A stretch of 64,000 nt of DNA, from NCBI GenBank assembly GCA_048268845.1, contig JBLWUQ010000010.1:1-64000 (forward strand), given 5' to 3'. Both the position numbers and the translations under genes were made by a program. Numbering within the stretch: the stretch's first letter is position 1; each line of letters opens with the position of its first letter. Shown here piece by piece: positions 9,309-17,418 of this stretch. Source of the DNA: Muriiphilus sp048268845 (GTDB taxonomy: Bacteria > Pseudomonadota > Alphaproteobacteria > Rhodobacterales > Rhodobacteraceae). The notes beneath the pieces are model-generated. The model had not been told where the DNA came from. It saw nothing but the letters and a program-made list of their open reading frames with translations, and did not search any database.

Positions 9309-9656
9309 GTGACCGAGCCAGAAACCGACTTCCCAAGCGACCGCCTGAAGGCGCTCGAGGCACGGTTGGCCAAGGCGAAAACGGCAGGCGACGATGCCCA
9401 CCACATGAAGAAGGATTACGCCCAGGCGAACCTGGCCTGGCGCATGGTCATCGAGCTGGTGGCCGGTCTGGGGATCGGCTTCGGCATTGGATACGGGCTG
9501 GATCGTCTGTTCGGGACGTTACCCCTGTTCATGGTGACCTTCGTCCTCCTGGGGCTGGCGGCGGGCATCAAGACGATGCTCGGCTCGGCCAAGGAGATCG
9601 AAAGGCAACTGGCGGCGAAAGCCGCTGCGGACGAGGAAGAGAAACGTGGCGACTGA
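9309..9656 (+). CDS. atpI: ATP synthase assembly/membrane protein AtpI (AtpZ/AtpI)
   Basis: A 115-residue protein; GTG 9309 (MTEPETDF) is preferred over TTG 9300 because the GAGGGGG at 9291-9297 is too close to the TTG. A charged, coiled N-terminus (LKALEARLAKAK) is followed by two membrane helices (MVIELVAGLGIGFGIGYGLD and LPLFMVTFVLLGLAAGIKTM), the pattern of AtpI, a helper in c-ring assembly and possibly Mg2+ handling. It opens the F0 operon and overlaps atpB by 11 bases. Confidence 0.92.
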   Translation: MTEPETDFPSDRLKALEARLAKAKTAGDDAHHMKKDYAQANLAWRMVIELVAGLGIGFGIGYGLDRLFGTLPLFMVTFVLLGLAAGIKTMLGSAKEIERQLAAKAAADEEEKRGD

Positions 9657-10410
9657 AGCGGCACAAGGCGAAGAGACCGGCGGGCTGGTGTTTCACCCGC
9701 TCGACCAGTTCATCGTGAAGCCCCTGTTCAACCCCGAAGGCGCGATCCACTGGTATACCGTCACCAACGTCACGCTCTGGCTGGCGCTGGCGGTGCTGGG
9801 GATCGTTGCGCTGTTCGTCCTTGGCACCCGTGGCCGCGCCATCGTGCCGACCCGCGCCCAGTCGATCGGTGAAATCCTCTATGGCTTCACCTACAAGATG
9901 GTCGAGGACGTGGCCGGCAAGGACGCGATCAAGTTCTTTCCCTATGTCATGACGCTGTTCATGTTCATCCTGTTCTCGAACTACCTCGGCCTGATCCCGG
10001 CGAGCTTTGCGACCACGTCGCACATCGCGGTGACCGGGGTGCTGGCGCTTGCCGTGTTCCTGACCGTCACCATCGTCGGTTTCGTCAAGAACGGCGCCGG
10101 GTTCCTCGGCCTGTTCTGGGTCTCGTCGGCGCCGCTGGTGCTGCGCCCGATCCTGGCCGTGATCGAACTGATTTCCTACTTCGTGCGGCCTGTCAGCCAC
10201 TCGATCCGGCTTGGCGGCAACATCATGGCCGGTCACGCGGTGATGAAGGTGTTCGCAGGCTTTGCCGCGGTCGCCGCCATCAGCCCCTTTGCCGTGCTGT
10301 CGATCACCGCGATCTACGGGCTCGAAATCCTCGTGGCCGGTGTTCAGGCCTATGTCTTTGCCATTCTGACCTGCGTCTACCTCAAGGATGCGCTGCATCC
10401 GTCGCACTAG
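9646..10410 (+). CDS. atpB: F0F1 ATP synthase subunit a
   Basis: A 254-residue polytopic membrane protein starting at GTG 9646. The proton-channel helix contains the invariant Arg in SHSIRLGGNIMAGH (about residue 188), and the last helices read YGLEILVAGVQAYVFAILTCVYL. It forms the proton half-channels that drive c-ring rotation in the inner membrane. Start and overlap with atpI indicate translational coupling. The window contains only F0 genes; the F1 genes (atpHAGDC) are elsewhere, as usual in Rhodobacterales. Confidence 0.97.
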   Translation: MATEAAQGEETGGLVFHPLDQFIVKPLFNPEGAIHWYTVTNVTLWLALAVLGIVALFVLGTRGRAIVPTRAQSIGEILYGFTYKMVEDVAGKDAIKFFPYVMTLFMFILFSNYLGLIPASFATTSHIAVTGVLALAVFLTVTIVGFVKNGAGFLGLFWVSSAPLVLRPILAVIELISYFVRPVSHSIRLGGNIMAGHAVMKVFAGFAAVAAISPFAVLSITAIYGLEILVAGVQAYVFAILTCVYLKDALHPSH

Positions 10411-10457
10411 GTCGGACTTCTCAAGATCAACGCAATTCCATCGTAAGGAGAATAATC

Positions 10458-10694
10458 ATGGAAGGCGAACTCGCTCAACTCGGTCAATACATCGGTGCCG
10501 GCCTCGCGGGCATCGGCTCGGGTGCTGCTGCCATCGGCGTCGGCCACGTCGCCGGGAACTTCCTGTCGGGTGCCCTGCGCAACCCGTCGGCCGCCGCCGG
10601 TCAGACCGCAATGCTGTTCATCGGCATCGCCTTCGCGGAAGCCCTGGGGATCTTCTCGTTCCTCATCGCGCTTCTGTTGATGTTCGCCGTCTGA
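10458..10694 (+). CDS. atpE: F0F1 ATP synthase subunit c
   Basis: A 78-residue hairpin of two membrane helices. Helix 1 has the glycine-rich packing motif (GAGLAGIGSGAAAIGVG), the loop holds RNP (ALRNPSA) and helix 2 carries the ion-binding Glu in IAFAEALGIF. The residues around Glu do not show the polar Na+-coordinating set, so proton coupling is most likely, despite the presence of Na+-Nqr in the same window. An AAGGAG ribosome binding site precedes the ATG. Confidence 0.97.
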   Translation: MEGELAQLGQYIGAGLAGIGSGAAAIGVGHVAGNFLSGALRNPSAAAGQTAMLFIGIAFAEALGIFSFLIALLLMFAV

Positions 10695-10718
10695 TCCTGC
10701 CTAACGATCCTTACGAAC

Positions 10719-10746
10719 GGCAAGGCCGGCTCCGGCCGGTCTTGCC
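10719..10746 (+). promoter_or_regulatory. Intercistronic hairpin between atpE and atpF'
   Basis: GGCAAGGCCGG, six loop bases and CCGGTCTTGCC-like pairing give an 11-bp stem (one G-T pair) 24 bases after atpE. No T run follows, so it is not a simple terminator. Its place after the gene for the high-copy subunit c fits an mRNA-stabilising or processing element that raises atpE output. Confidence 0.6.
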
Positions 10747-10774
10747 GATCTGATCCGGGTTCCAGGAGGAAAAC

Positions 10775-11350
10775 ATGGCAAGCGAAACCGACAACGCGGC
10801 CGCAGGTGCAGCCGACGCGGCAAACGCGGCGGCAGACATGGCCCACGAGGCGGCAGCCGGCCCCGGTATGCCGCAACTGGATTTCTCGACCTTCGGGAAC
10901 CAGATCTTCTGGCTCGCGGTGACGCTGGTCGTCATCTACCTCGTGCTGACGCGCATTGCGCTGCCGCGCATCGCGGGTGTCCTGAACGATCGCCAGGGCG
11001 CGATCACCAGCGACATCGCGGCGGCGGAAGACCTCAAGCAGAAGGCGGTCGAGGCCGAAGACGCCTATAATCAGGCGCTGGCCGATGCCCGCGTCAAGGC
11101 CCAGACCATCATCGCCGAAGCCAAGGCCGAGATTCAGGCCGACCTCGACGATGCCGCCGCCAAGGCGGACGCCGAGATCGCCGCCCGCACCGCCGAGTCG
11201 GAAAAGGCGATCAACGCGATCCGCGACAGCGCCGTTGCGAGCGTCAAGGAAGTGGCCAGGGACGCCGCGAACGAAATCGTCTCGACGATGGGCTTTTCAG
11301 CGGATGCCAAGGCTGTCACCGCGGCGGTCAACGCCCGGATGAAGGGGTAA
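10775..11350 (+). CDS. atpF': F0F1 ATP synthase subunit b' (second b-type subunit)
   Basis: A 191-residue subunit with one membrane helix (QIFWLAVTLVVIYLVLTRIALP, about residues 42-64) and a long charged coiled coil rich in Ala, Lys and Glu that forms the peripheral stalk. The Ala-rich N-terminal extension of about 35 residues before the helix is typical of the alphaproteobacterial b' subunit (AtpX/AtpG). It pairs with AtpF to form a b-b' heterodimer. AtpF begins four bases downstream. Confidence 0.95.
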   Translation: MASETDNAAAGAADAANAAADMAHEAAAGPGMPQLDFSTFGNQIFWLAVTLVVIYLVLTRIALPRIAGVLNDRQGAITSDIAAAEDLKQKAVEAEDAYNQALADARVKAQTIIAEAKAEIQADLDDAAAKADAEIAARTAESEKAINAIRDSAVASVKEVARDAANEIVSTMGFSADAKAVTAAVNARMKG

Positions 11351-11354
11351 CGCG

Positions 11355-11912
11355 ATGAAACACGTCCTAGCCGCCACCCTCGCGCTTGCCGCCACTCCGG
11401 CGCTGGCTGCATCCGGCCCGTTCTTTTCGCTGCACAACACCAACTTTGTCGTGCTGCTGGCCTTCATCCTGTTCATCGCGGTGCTGATCTACTTCAAGGT
11501 GCCGGGCATCATCGGCGGACTGCTCGACCGGCGTGCCGAGGGCATCAAGGCCGAACTCGAAGAAGCCCGCGCCCTGCGTGAAGAGGCGCAGACGATCCTT
11601 GCCTCCTATGAGCGCAAGCTGCAGGAAGTGGCCGAGAAAGCCGGGCAGATCGTCGAGCACGCCAAGCGCGAAGCGACAATCGCGGCGGACATTGCCAAGC
11701 AGGACCTCAAGGGGTCGATCGCCCGCCGTCTGGCAGCCGCCGACGACCACCTCGCCTCGGCTGAAGCCGCCGCGATCAAGGATGTGCGCGACGCCGCCAT
11801 CGCCGTTGCAATCGGCGCGGCGCAGGATCTGATCGCCCAGAAGATGACCGCCGCCGACAGCAACAAGCTGATCGACGACGCCATCGCGGACGTCGAGGCC
11901 AAGCTGCACTGA
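11355..11912 (+). CDS. atpF: F0F1 ATP synthase subunit b
   Basis: A 185-residue subunit. The N-terminus (MKHVLAATLALAATPALAAS) looks like a cleavable signal sequence, followed by the membrane helix NFVVLLAFILFIAVLIYFKVPGII and a charged coiled coil (LEEARALREEAQTILASYERKL) forming the peripheral stalk that holds F1 against rotation. It is the last gene of the F0 operon and is followed at once by a strong terminator shared with the convergent polA. Confidence 0.95.
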   Translation: MKHVLAATLALAATPALAASGPFFSLHNTNFVVLLAFILFIAVLIYFKVPGIIGGLLDRRAEGIKAELEEARALREEAQTILASYERKLQEVAEKAGQIVEHAKREATIAADIAKQDLKGSIARRLAAADDHLASAEAAAIKDVRDAAIAVAIGAAQDLIAQKMTAADSNKLIDDAIADVEAKLH

Positions 11913-11933
11913 GCCTTCCGACAGTCAAACCGA

Positions 11934-11962
11934 AAAACCCGGCCCTCTGGCCGGGTTTTTTT
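11934..11962. terminator. Bidirectional terminator between atpF and polA
   Basis: AACCCGGCC - CTCT - GGCCGGGTT followed by a T run on the plus strand, and preceded by an A run that gives a T run on the minus strand. It lies between the convergent stops of atpF (11912) and polA (11969) and can serve both. Confidence 0.92.
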
Positions 11963-11968
11963 GTTGCC

Positions 11969-14900
11969 TCAATGCGCCTCGGCCCAGTTCGCGCCCTGCC
12001 CGGCATCCACCACCAGCGGCACCGACAGCCTGACCGCCGGATCGGCGGCGCCCTCCATCACGTCGCGGATCACTGAAATCGCCGCGTCAACCACGCCGTC
12101 CTCGACCTCGAAGATCAATTCGTCGTGGACCTGCAGCAGCATCTTGACCGGCAGCGCCTCGATCGCGGTGGGCATCCGGATCATCGCCCGGCGGATGACG
12201 TCGGCGGCGGTGCCCTGGATCGGCGCGTTGATCGCGGCGCGGCGCGCGAACCCGGCCTGCGGCCCCTTGGCGCCGATCTCGGGTGTGTGGATCTTGCGCC
12301 CAAACAGGGTCTGGACGAACCCGTGTTCCTTGCCGAAGGCCACGGTGTCGTCCATGTATTCTTTGATGCCGGGGTATTTCTCGAAATAGCGGTCGATGAA
12401 GCCCTGCGCCTCGGCGCGTGGAATACGCAGGTTGCGCGCCAGGCCAAAGCCGGAAATGCCGTAGATCACGCCGAAATTGATCGCCTTGGCCTGCCTGCGC
12501 ACGTCCGGCGTCATCTGGTCGCGCGGCACGTCGAACATCTCGGACGCGGTGGCGGCGTGGATATCCTCGCCATCGCGGAACGCCTGTTTCATCGATTCGA
12601 TGCCGGCAATATGGGCCAGGATGCGCAGCTCGATCTGGCTGTAGTCGAGCGACACCAGCACCTTGCCCTTGGGCGCGATGAACGCCTCGCGGATGCGCCG
12701 GCCCTCCTCGGTGCGCACCGGGATGTTCTGCAGGTTCGGATCGGTCGAGGCCAGCCGCCCGGTATTCGCCCCGGTCTGCACATAGCTTGTGTGCACCCGC
12801 CCGGTTTCCGGGTTGATGTGCTGTTGCAGCGCGTCGGTATAGGTCGATTTCAGCTTGGACAATTGCCGCCAGTCGAGCACCCGCGCGGGCAGTTCGTGCC
12901 CCTCGGCAGCGAGGTCTTCCAGCACATCCGCGCCGGTCGCGTAAGCGCCGGTCTTGCCCTTCTTGCCGCCGTCCAGCCCCATCTGGTCGAACAGGATCTC
13001 GCCCAACTGCTTGGGGCTGCCGACATTGAACTTGCCGCCCGCCAGCGTGTGAATCTCGTCCTCGAGCGCCGCCATCTTCTGCGCGAATGCGTTCGACATC
13101 CGGCTGAGCGTGTCGCGGTCAACCTCGACGCCGTTCATCTCCATCTGCGCCAGCACCGGCACCAGCGGACGTTCGAGCGTTTCGTAGACCGTGGTGACCT
13201 GCGCGCGGTGCAGTTGCGGCTTGAAGGTCTGCCAGAGGCGCAGGGTCACGTCGGCATCCTCACCGGCGTATTTCACCGCGTCCTCCAGCGGAACCCGGTC
13301 GAAGGTGATCGCCGACTTGCCACCGCCCAGCAGCGACTTGATCGGGATCGGGATGTGGCCGAGATAGCGCTCGGACAGCGCGTCCATGCCGTGATTGTGC
13401 AGCCCGGAATAGAGCGCGTAGGACATCAGCATGGTGTCGTCGATGGGCGCGACCCTGACGCCGTGACGCGCGAAGATCTTGGCGTCGTATTTCATGTTCT
13501 GGCCGATCTTGAGGATCGACGCATCTTCGAGAACCGGCTTCAGCGCGGCCAGCACGTCATCCAGCGGCAATTGCCCCTCGGCCAGTTCGTTCGAGCCAAA
13601 CAGATCGTCCGCCCCGCCGACCTTGTGCCCGACCGGGATGTAGCAGGCTTCGCCCGGCACCACCGCCAGCGATATGCCGACAAGCTCGGCCTGCATCTCG
13701 TCCAGAGACGTGGTCTCGGTATCGACCGCGACATAGCCACGTTCGTAAATCTGCGCGATCCAGCGGTCGAGCGCATCCAGCGTCGCGACATGCTCATAGC
13801 TCGCAGCGTCAATCGGCGGCAGGCCGGGGTTGTCCGGGGTGTTCTCTGCCTGAGGCGGCTCGGGAATGTCGCCGATCTCGACGCCCATCCGGTCGGCGAT
13901 GCGTTTGGACAGCGACCGGAACTCCATCGACGCAAGGAAGGGCAGCAAAACGTCGGGGTCAGGATCGCGCAACTCCAGATCGTCCAGCGTTTCGTCCAGC
14001 GGCACGTTTTCATCCAGCCGCACCAGATCGCGCGACATCAACACCTGTTCCTTCTGCTCCAAGATTTTCGGTAGCAGCGAACCAACAATCTTCGCTTTTT
14101 CACGCGCGATGTTGAGCCACCCTGCCAGTTCATAGCCCCTTTTCTCTAGATCCCGTAAATCGTCCGCGCTCAGTTTTTCCAAGCCCAAGTTCGGGTACTC
14201 GGCATTAAGAAGGTCGAGCGCATCTTGTTTTGCATTGAGCTTGAAGGGGCGACCGATCTTGGCGGAGAAGGTTTCCACGTAGCTGTTGATGTCCGATTCA
14301 AGGGGTTTGACGGCGGCTTCGCGTTTGTGATCATCAAAGATTACATCCAAGGGTCCGATCTCCCGGATCACTCCGGGGGCGCTTTTCTCACCGATGCCTT
14401 TCGCACCCGGCACATTGTCGACGCTATCTCCCATTAGCGCCTGCACATCGACCACCCGTTCCGGGCCGACGCCGAATTTCGCCTCGACCCCTTCGCGGTC
14501 GATCCGCTGGCCCTTGATCGGCTCTAGCATCTCGACGCCGCCGCCGACGAGTTGCATCAGATCCTTGTCCGACGAGATGATGGTGACGCGCCCGCCAGCC
14601 TCGCGCGCCTGCCTTGCATAGGTGGCGATGATGTCGTCGGCCTCGAAGCCTTCTTTCTCGATGCTGGCGATGTTGAAGGCGCGGGTGGCGTCGCGGGTCA
14701 GGGGGAACTGCGGCACCAGATCCTCCGGCGCGGGCGGGCGGTTGGCCTTGTAGGCGGGATACATGTCGTTGCGGAACGACTTGCCGGAATAGTCGAAGAT
14801 CACCGCCACATGGGTCGGCGCGTCCTCGCCCTTGTTGTCCTCGACCTGCTTGAACAGCATGTTGCAAAAGCCCGCGACCGCCCCGATGGGCAGCCCGTCG

Positions 14901-14995
14901 GACTTGCGCGTCAGGGGCGGCAGGGCGTGATAGGCGCGGAAGATGTAGGCCGAGCCATCGACCAGGTGAAGGTGGCATCCCTTGCCGAAGGCCAT
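11969..14995 (-). CDS. polA: DNA polymerase I with an in-frame extra segment in the 5' nuclease domain
   Basis: A 1008-residue three-domain enzyme for Okazaki fragment and repair synthesis. Residues 1-300: 5'-3' exonuclease (HLVDGSAYIFRAYHALPP, SSDKDLMQL, GDSVDNVPGAKGIGEKSA). About 410-600: 3'-5' exonuclease with intact DTETTSL, so proofreading is predicted active. C-terminal: polymerase motifs A (SLDYSQIELR), B (RQAKAINFGVIYG) and C (QVHDELIFE). Between GIGEKSA (residue 201 on) and the LDENVPL segment (about 328) there are about 70 residues more than in E. coli Pol I; the DNA at 14050-14435 is visibly lower in GC (31-34 G/C per 60-base line counted by hand) than its surroundings. Family members are usually near 930 residues. 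Confidence 0.97.
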   Translation of the reverse strand: MAFGKGCHLHLVDGSAYIFRAYHALPPLTRKSDGLPIGAVAGFCNMLFKQVEDNKGEDAPTHVAVIFDYSGKSFRNDMYPAYKANRPPAPEDLVPQFPLTRDATRAFNIASIEKEGFEADDIIATYARQAREAGGRVTIISSDKDLMQLVGGGVEMLEPIKGQRIDREGVEAKFGVGPERVVDVQALMGDSVDNVPGAKGIGEKSAPGVIREIGPLDVIFDDHKREAAVKPLESDINSYVETFSAKIGRPFKLNAKQDALDLLNAEYPNLGLEKLSADDLRDLEKRGYELAGWLNIAREKAKIVGSLLPKILEQKEQVLMSRDLVRLDENVPLDETLDDLELRDPDPDVLLPFLASMEFRSLSKRIADRMGVEIGDIPEPPQAENTPDNPGLPPIDAASYEHVATLDALDRWIAQIYERGYVAVDTETTSLDEMQAELVGISLAVVPGEACYIPVGHKVGGADDLFGSNELAEGQLPLDDVLAALKPVLEDASILKIGQNMKYDAKIFARHGVRVAPIDDTMLMSYALYSGLHNHGMDALSERYLGHIPIPIKSLLGGGKSAITFDRVPLEDAVKYAGEDADVTLRLWQTFKPQLHRAQVTTVYETLERPLVPVLAQMEMNGVEVDRDTLSRMSNAFAQKMAALEDEIHTLAGGKFNVGSPKQLGEILFDQMGLDGGKKGKTGAYATGADVLEDLAAEGHELPARVLDWRQLSKLKSTYTDALQQHINPETGRVHTSYVQTGANTGRLASTDPNLQNIPVRTEEGRRIREAFIAPKGKVLVSLDYSQIELRILAHIAGIESMKQAFRDGEDIHAATASEMFDVPRDQMTPDVRRQAKAINFGVIYGISGFGLARNLRIPRAEAQGFIDRYFEKYPGIKEYMDDTVAFGKEHGFVQTLFGRKIHTPEIGAKGPQAGFARRAAINAPIQGTAADVIRRAMIRMPTAIEALPVKMLLQVHDELIFEVEDGVVDAAISVIRDVMEGAADPAVRLSVPLVVDAGQGANWAEAH

Positions 14996-15038
14996 TGCGG
15001 CTCCTTTCCGAAGCTGGGGCCGTGTCGCGCCTTGCGGA

Positions 15039-15221
15039 TCAGTGCGCCGCTTGCGCCGCCTCGGCCAGAACGTATCTTGTATCGCAATAGGGGCACTCGA
15101 TCCAACCCGGATCGTCGGGGATCGTCAGCCAGACGCGGGGATGGCCCGAGGCCGGGCCGCCGCCGTCGCAGGCGATCTTCTTCTTGTGGACGACCTTGGT
15201 TTCAGGAGCTTCGAGCGTCAT
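15039..15221 (-). CDS. Zinc-finger CHCC-type domain protein (NDUFS6-like)
   Basis: A 60-residue protein starting at ATG 15221 (MTLEAPETKVVHKKKIACDG). The pattern C-x(n)-GHPRVWL..ECPYCDTRYVL gives one His and three Cys in the order of the zf-CHCC family, homologous to the mitochondrial complex I accessory subunit NDUFS6, which binds Zn2+. In alphaproteobacteria it is regarded as a small complex I-associated protein. It lies upstream of polA on the same strand, 43 bases apart. Confidence 0.88.
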   Translation of the reverse strand: MTLEAPETKVVHKKKIACDGGGPASGHPRVWLTIPDDPGWIECPYCDTRYVLAEAAQAAH

Positions 15222-15300
15222 GGCTGGCCTCTGTTCGTTGCACCCCGCATGATACCAAGCCACCATGCGTGAACAAGGGGCATCGGCCTGTGTGCGGGGG

Positions 15301-15687
15301 TTACTTCGGTTCGTTCGGGATCATCCGGCCAAGGTCGCGGCCGGAACAGATATGGGTGTGCAGATGCATCACCTCCTGCACCCCCGCCTCGCCGCTGTTG
15401 ACGATCACCCGGTAGCCCTGCCCGCCTTCGCCCGGTGCGAGGTCCAGCTTGTCGATCACCTGCCGGATCGCGCGGTTGTAGTCGGCGATCTCGGCGTCGC
15501 TGGCGGCGTCGATGAAGTGGTCCCATGTCACATAGGGCCCCTTGGGGATCACCAGAACATGCACCGGCGATTGCGGCGCGATGTCGTTGAAGGCAAGGCT
15601 GTGCTCGGTCTCGAGCACGGTGCTGTTGGGGATCTCGCCGCGCAGGATCCGGGCGAAGATGTTCTCATGGTCATAGGCGTATGCCAA
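15301..15687 (-). CDS. HIT family nucleotide-binding protein
   Basis: A 128-residue histidine-triad protein. The triad is H108-L-H110-T-H112-I in VMHLHTHICSG, and the N-terminal IFARILRGEIP plus PVHVLVIPKGPYVTW match the HINT/Hit branch. Such enzymes hydrolyse purine nucleotide phosphoramidates or dinucleoside polyphosphates. It follows the GT14-like gene by nine bases on the same strand. Confidence 0.92.
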   Translation of the reverse strand: MAYAYDHENIFARILRGEIPNSTVLETEHSLAFNDIAPQSPVHVLVIPKGPYVTWDHFIDAASDAEIADYNRAIRQVIDKLDLAPGEGGQGYRVIVNSGEAGVQEVMHLHTHICSGRDLGRMIPNEPK

Positions 15688-15696
15688 GGCGGCCTC

Positions 15697-17274
15697 CTAG
15701 TCGCAGTACAGGTTCTCCGAGCGAGCAATCTCGACCGCCCGGTCTTCGGGGATCGAGAGGAACTTGGCAAGGGGTCGCGCGTTTTCCTCGGCCGAGTCTG
15801 TCTCGCGCATCAGGTAGGTATGCTCAAAATCGGCGTCGCGGATCCGGTCGCTCTCGAAATAGAAATCCGCCCGGATGGTCGGGATCAGCTTGAGGATGGC
15901 ATCCTCGGGCGTGCGCTCGCCCGCCAGCCCGATCCGCATCGCATGGCCGCGAATCCAGTCGTCGGCGAACTCGGTCTCGATCTCGAGCAGCCGCGTGGTC
16001 GAGCGGTCGGCGTAGAAATCGCGCAACAGGTCCATATTGTTGGGGTCAAGGCAGATCGCCAGCCGGTCGGTCTCGAAATAGTCGAACAGCATCCGCATCA
16101 GGGCGCGCCTATGGCGGGTGCGTTTTTCGATCGTGGTCTGGATGCCGCCCAAATCGGGCAGCGCGGTGCTTTCCTCGTCGAACAGGTATTCGATCGACGG
16201 GATGTTGGTGGTCTGGGTGATCCGCACCATCAGCCGCTTGCCGACATGCCATTTCTTCGCAACCACGATCAGCAGCTCGCGTTCCCGGCCAAGGGTCGAT
16301 TCCGCCTCCCAGAACCGAGGCGCAAAGCGCTGGCCGGCGCGACCACGCCCCACGAGGAAGTTGAACAGCGACCGGCCTTCGTTCGAGATCTTGAACTCCA
16401 CCCCCTCGGTGGCATAGAGCGCGCCCAGCCGCCGCCGCAGCTCGCGCGCCTCGGGGCTGATCTTGCGTGCGAACAGGTAATCCTGCGACAGCAACAGGTC
16501 GTAGTGGTCGTTGTAGAACGTCACCGGCATGCCGTAATCGGTGAACATCAGGAAGGTCAGCGTGCGGGTGCGAATCTCGCTGTCCGGCACCATGTGGCGC
16601 ACCAGCGTCTGAAAGAACGTCTCGTCCGGAATCCATGTCGTCGCGAAGAACCGCATCACGTCGCGGCGTTTGCGGGTGAACTCGAGAATCCACTCGATCG
16701 TGCGCCGCCTGAGGCACCACCATTGCGAGCCGATCATGATTTGCAGATCGTCGGGGATCTTGCGGGTCAGGCCCAGCCGCTTCTGCCACTCGACCGAGGC
16801 ATAGAAGCGCCATTTCTGGGTGCGTTCGTTGAAGAAATGGCGGTAGATCAACCGCTCTTCCTTCATCCCGGTCTTGATCCAGTCGCTTTCGAAGAAATCG
16901 AAGCTCTCGATATAGTCAACGTCTTCGGCGTCAAGGAAATCATGGGTGAACTCGGCCGACTTGATCGCCATGCAATCGCCCGACACCATGTAGAAATGCG
17001 TCGCGCGCGGAAACGCCTCGACCGCCGCCTCGACCGCAGCCAGCGTGCCCTCGACCAGCGACCACTCGCCCCAGCCGCACTTGACCCGCTTTTTCGCGAA
17101 GGCCACCGACGGATTGTCCGCCAATGCCGCCCGGATCATGTCATAGTCCGACTTCTTCGAGCGCGCATCGAAGTGAATCGACAGATAGTCACCAGCCGCG
17201 GTCAGGCGCTCGGCCTGCTCGATGATGGCTTTCGGGTCCTTGTGGCTCAGGAGGATAAAGGCGATTCTTGCCAT
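15697..17274 (-). CDS. Core-2/I-branching-like glycosyltransferase (GT14) with C-terminal DUF5927-type region
   Basis: A 525-residue protein starting at MARIAFILLSH (ATG 17274). Residues about 1-270 match the GT14 beta-1,6-N-acetylglucosaminyl/xylosyltransferase fold: LSHKDP, IHFDARS, WGEWSLVEGTL, YMVSGDCMAI, SQWWCLRRRTI and PDETFFQTLV. The remaining half has the appearance of the Roseobacter-specific extension (DUF5927/5928), rich in Arg and aromatic residues, without membrane helices. It is likely to modify a surface glycan. The acceptor is unknown. The divergent neighbour is a sulfotransferase-like gene, which supports a shared role in glycan decoration. Confidence 0.8.
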   Translation of the reverse strand: MARIAFILLSHKDPKAIIEQAERLTAAGDYLSIHFDARSKKSDYDMIRAALADNPSVAFAKKRVKCGWGEWSLVEGTLAAVEAAVEAFPRATHFYMVSGDCMAIKSAEFTHDFLDAEDVDYIESFDFFESDWIKTGMKEERLIYRHFFNERTQKWRFYASVEWQKRLGLTRKIPDDLQIMIGSQWWCLRRRTIEWILEFTRKRRDVMRFFATTWIPDETFFQTLVRHMVPDSEIRTRTLTFLMFTDYGMPVTFYNDHYDLLLSQDYLFARKISPEARELRRRLGALYATEGVEFKISNEGRSLFNFLVGRGRAGQRFAPRFWEAESTLGRERELLIVVAKKWHVGKRLMVRITQTTNIPSIEYLFDEESTALPDLGGIQTTIEKRTRHRRALMRMLFDYFETDRLAICLDPNNMDLLRDFYADRSTTRLLEIETEFADDWIRGHAMRIGLAGERTPEDAILKLIPTIRADFYFESDRIRDADFEHTYLMRETDSAEENARPLAKFLSIPEDRAVEIARSENLYCD

Positions 17275-17418
17275 TTCGGAAACCAATTGGCTGGGTCAGC
17301 GGGCATTGTTGACATACCTAATGCAACCAACCATTGAAAAAACAGTGTTTGTTTGCTTTTTTCTCTGAAACAAGAACAACCTGTGCAGGATGCGGGCAGA
17401 CAAAGGTGGACGGGCGGA

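Noticed and set aside
12125..14074. A 649-codon open frame opposite polA
   Set aside because: Shadow of polA; no recognisable motif, composition typical of antisense frames.
14050..14435. Intein as explanation for the polA extra segment
   Set aside because: About 70 residues is far too short and no splice-junction Cys/Ser and His-Asn motifs are seen; the same holds for the aspS segment.
15265..17337. A 690-codon open frame opposite the HIT and GT14-like genes
   Set aside because: Spans two clear genes on the other strand and has shadow-type composition.
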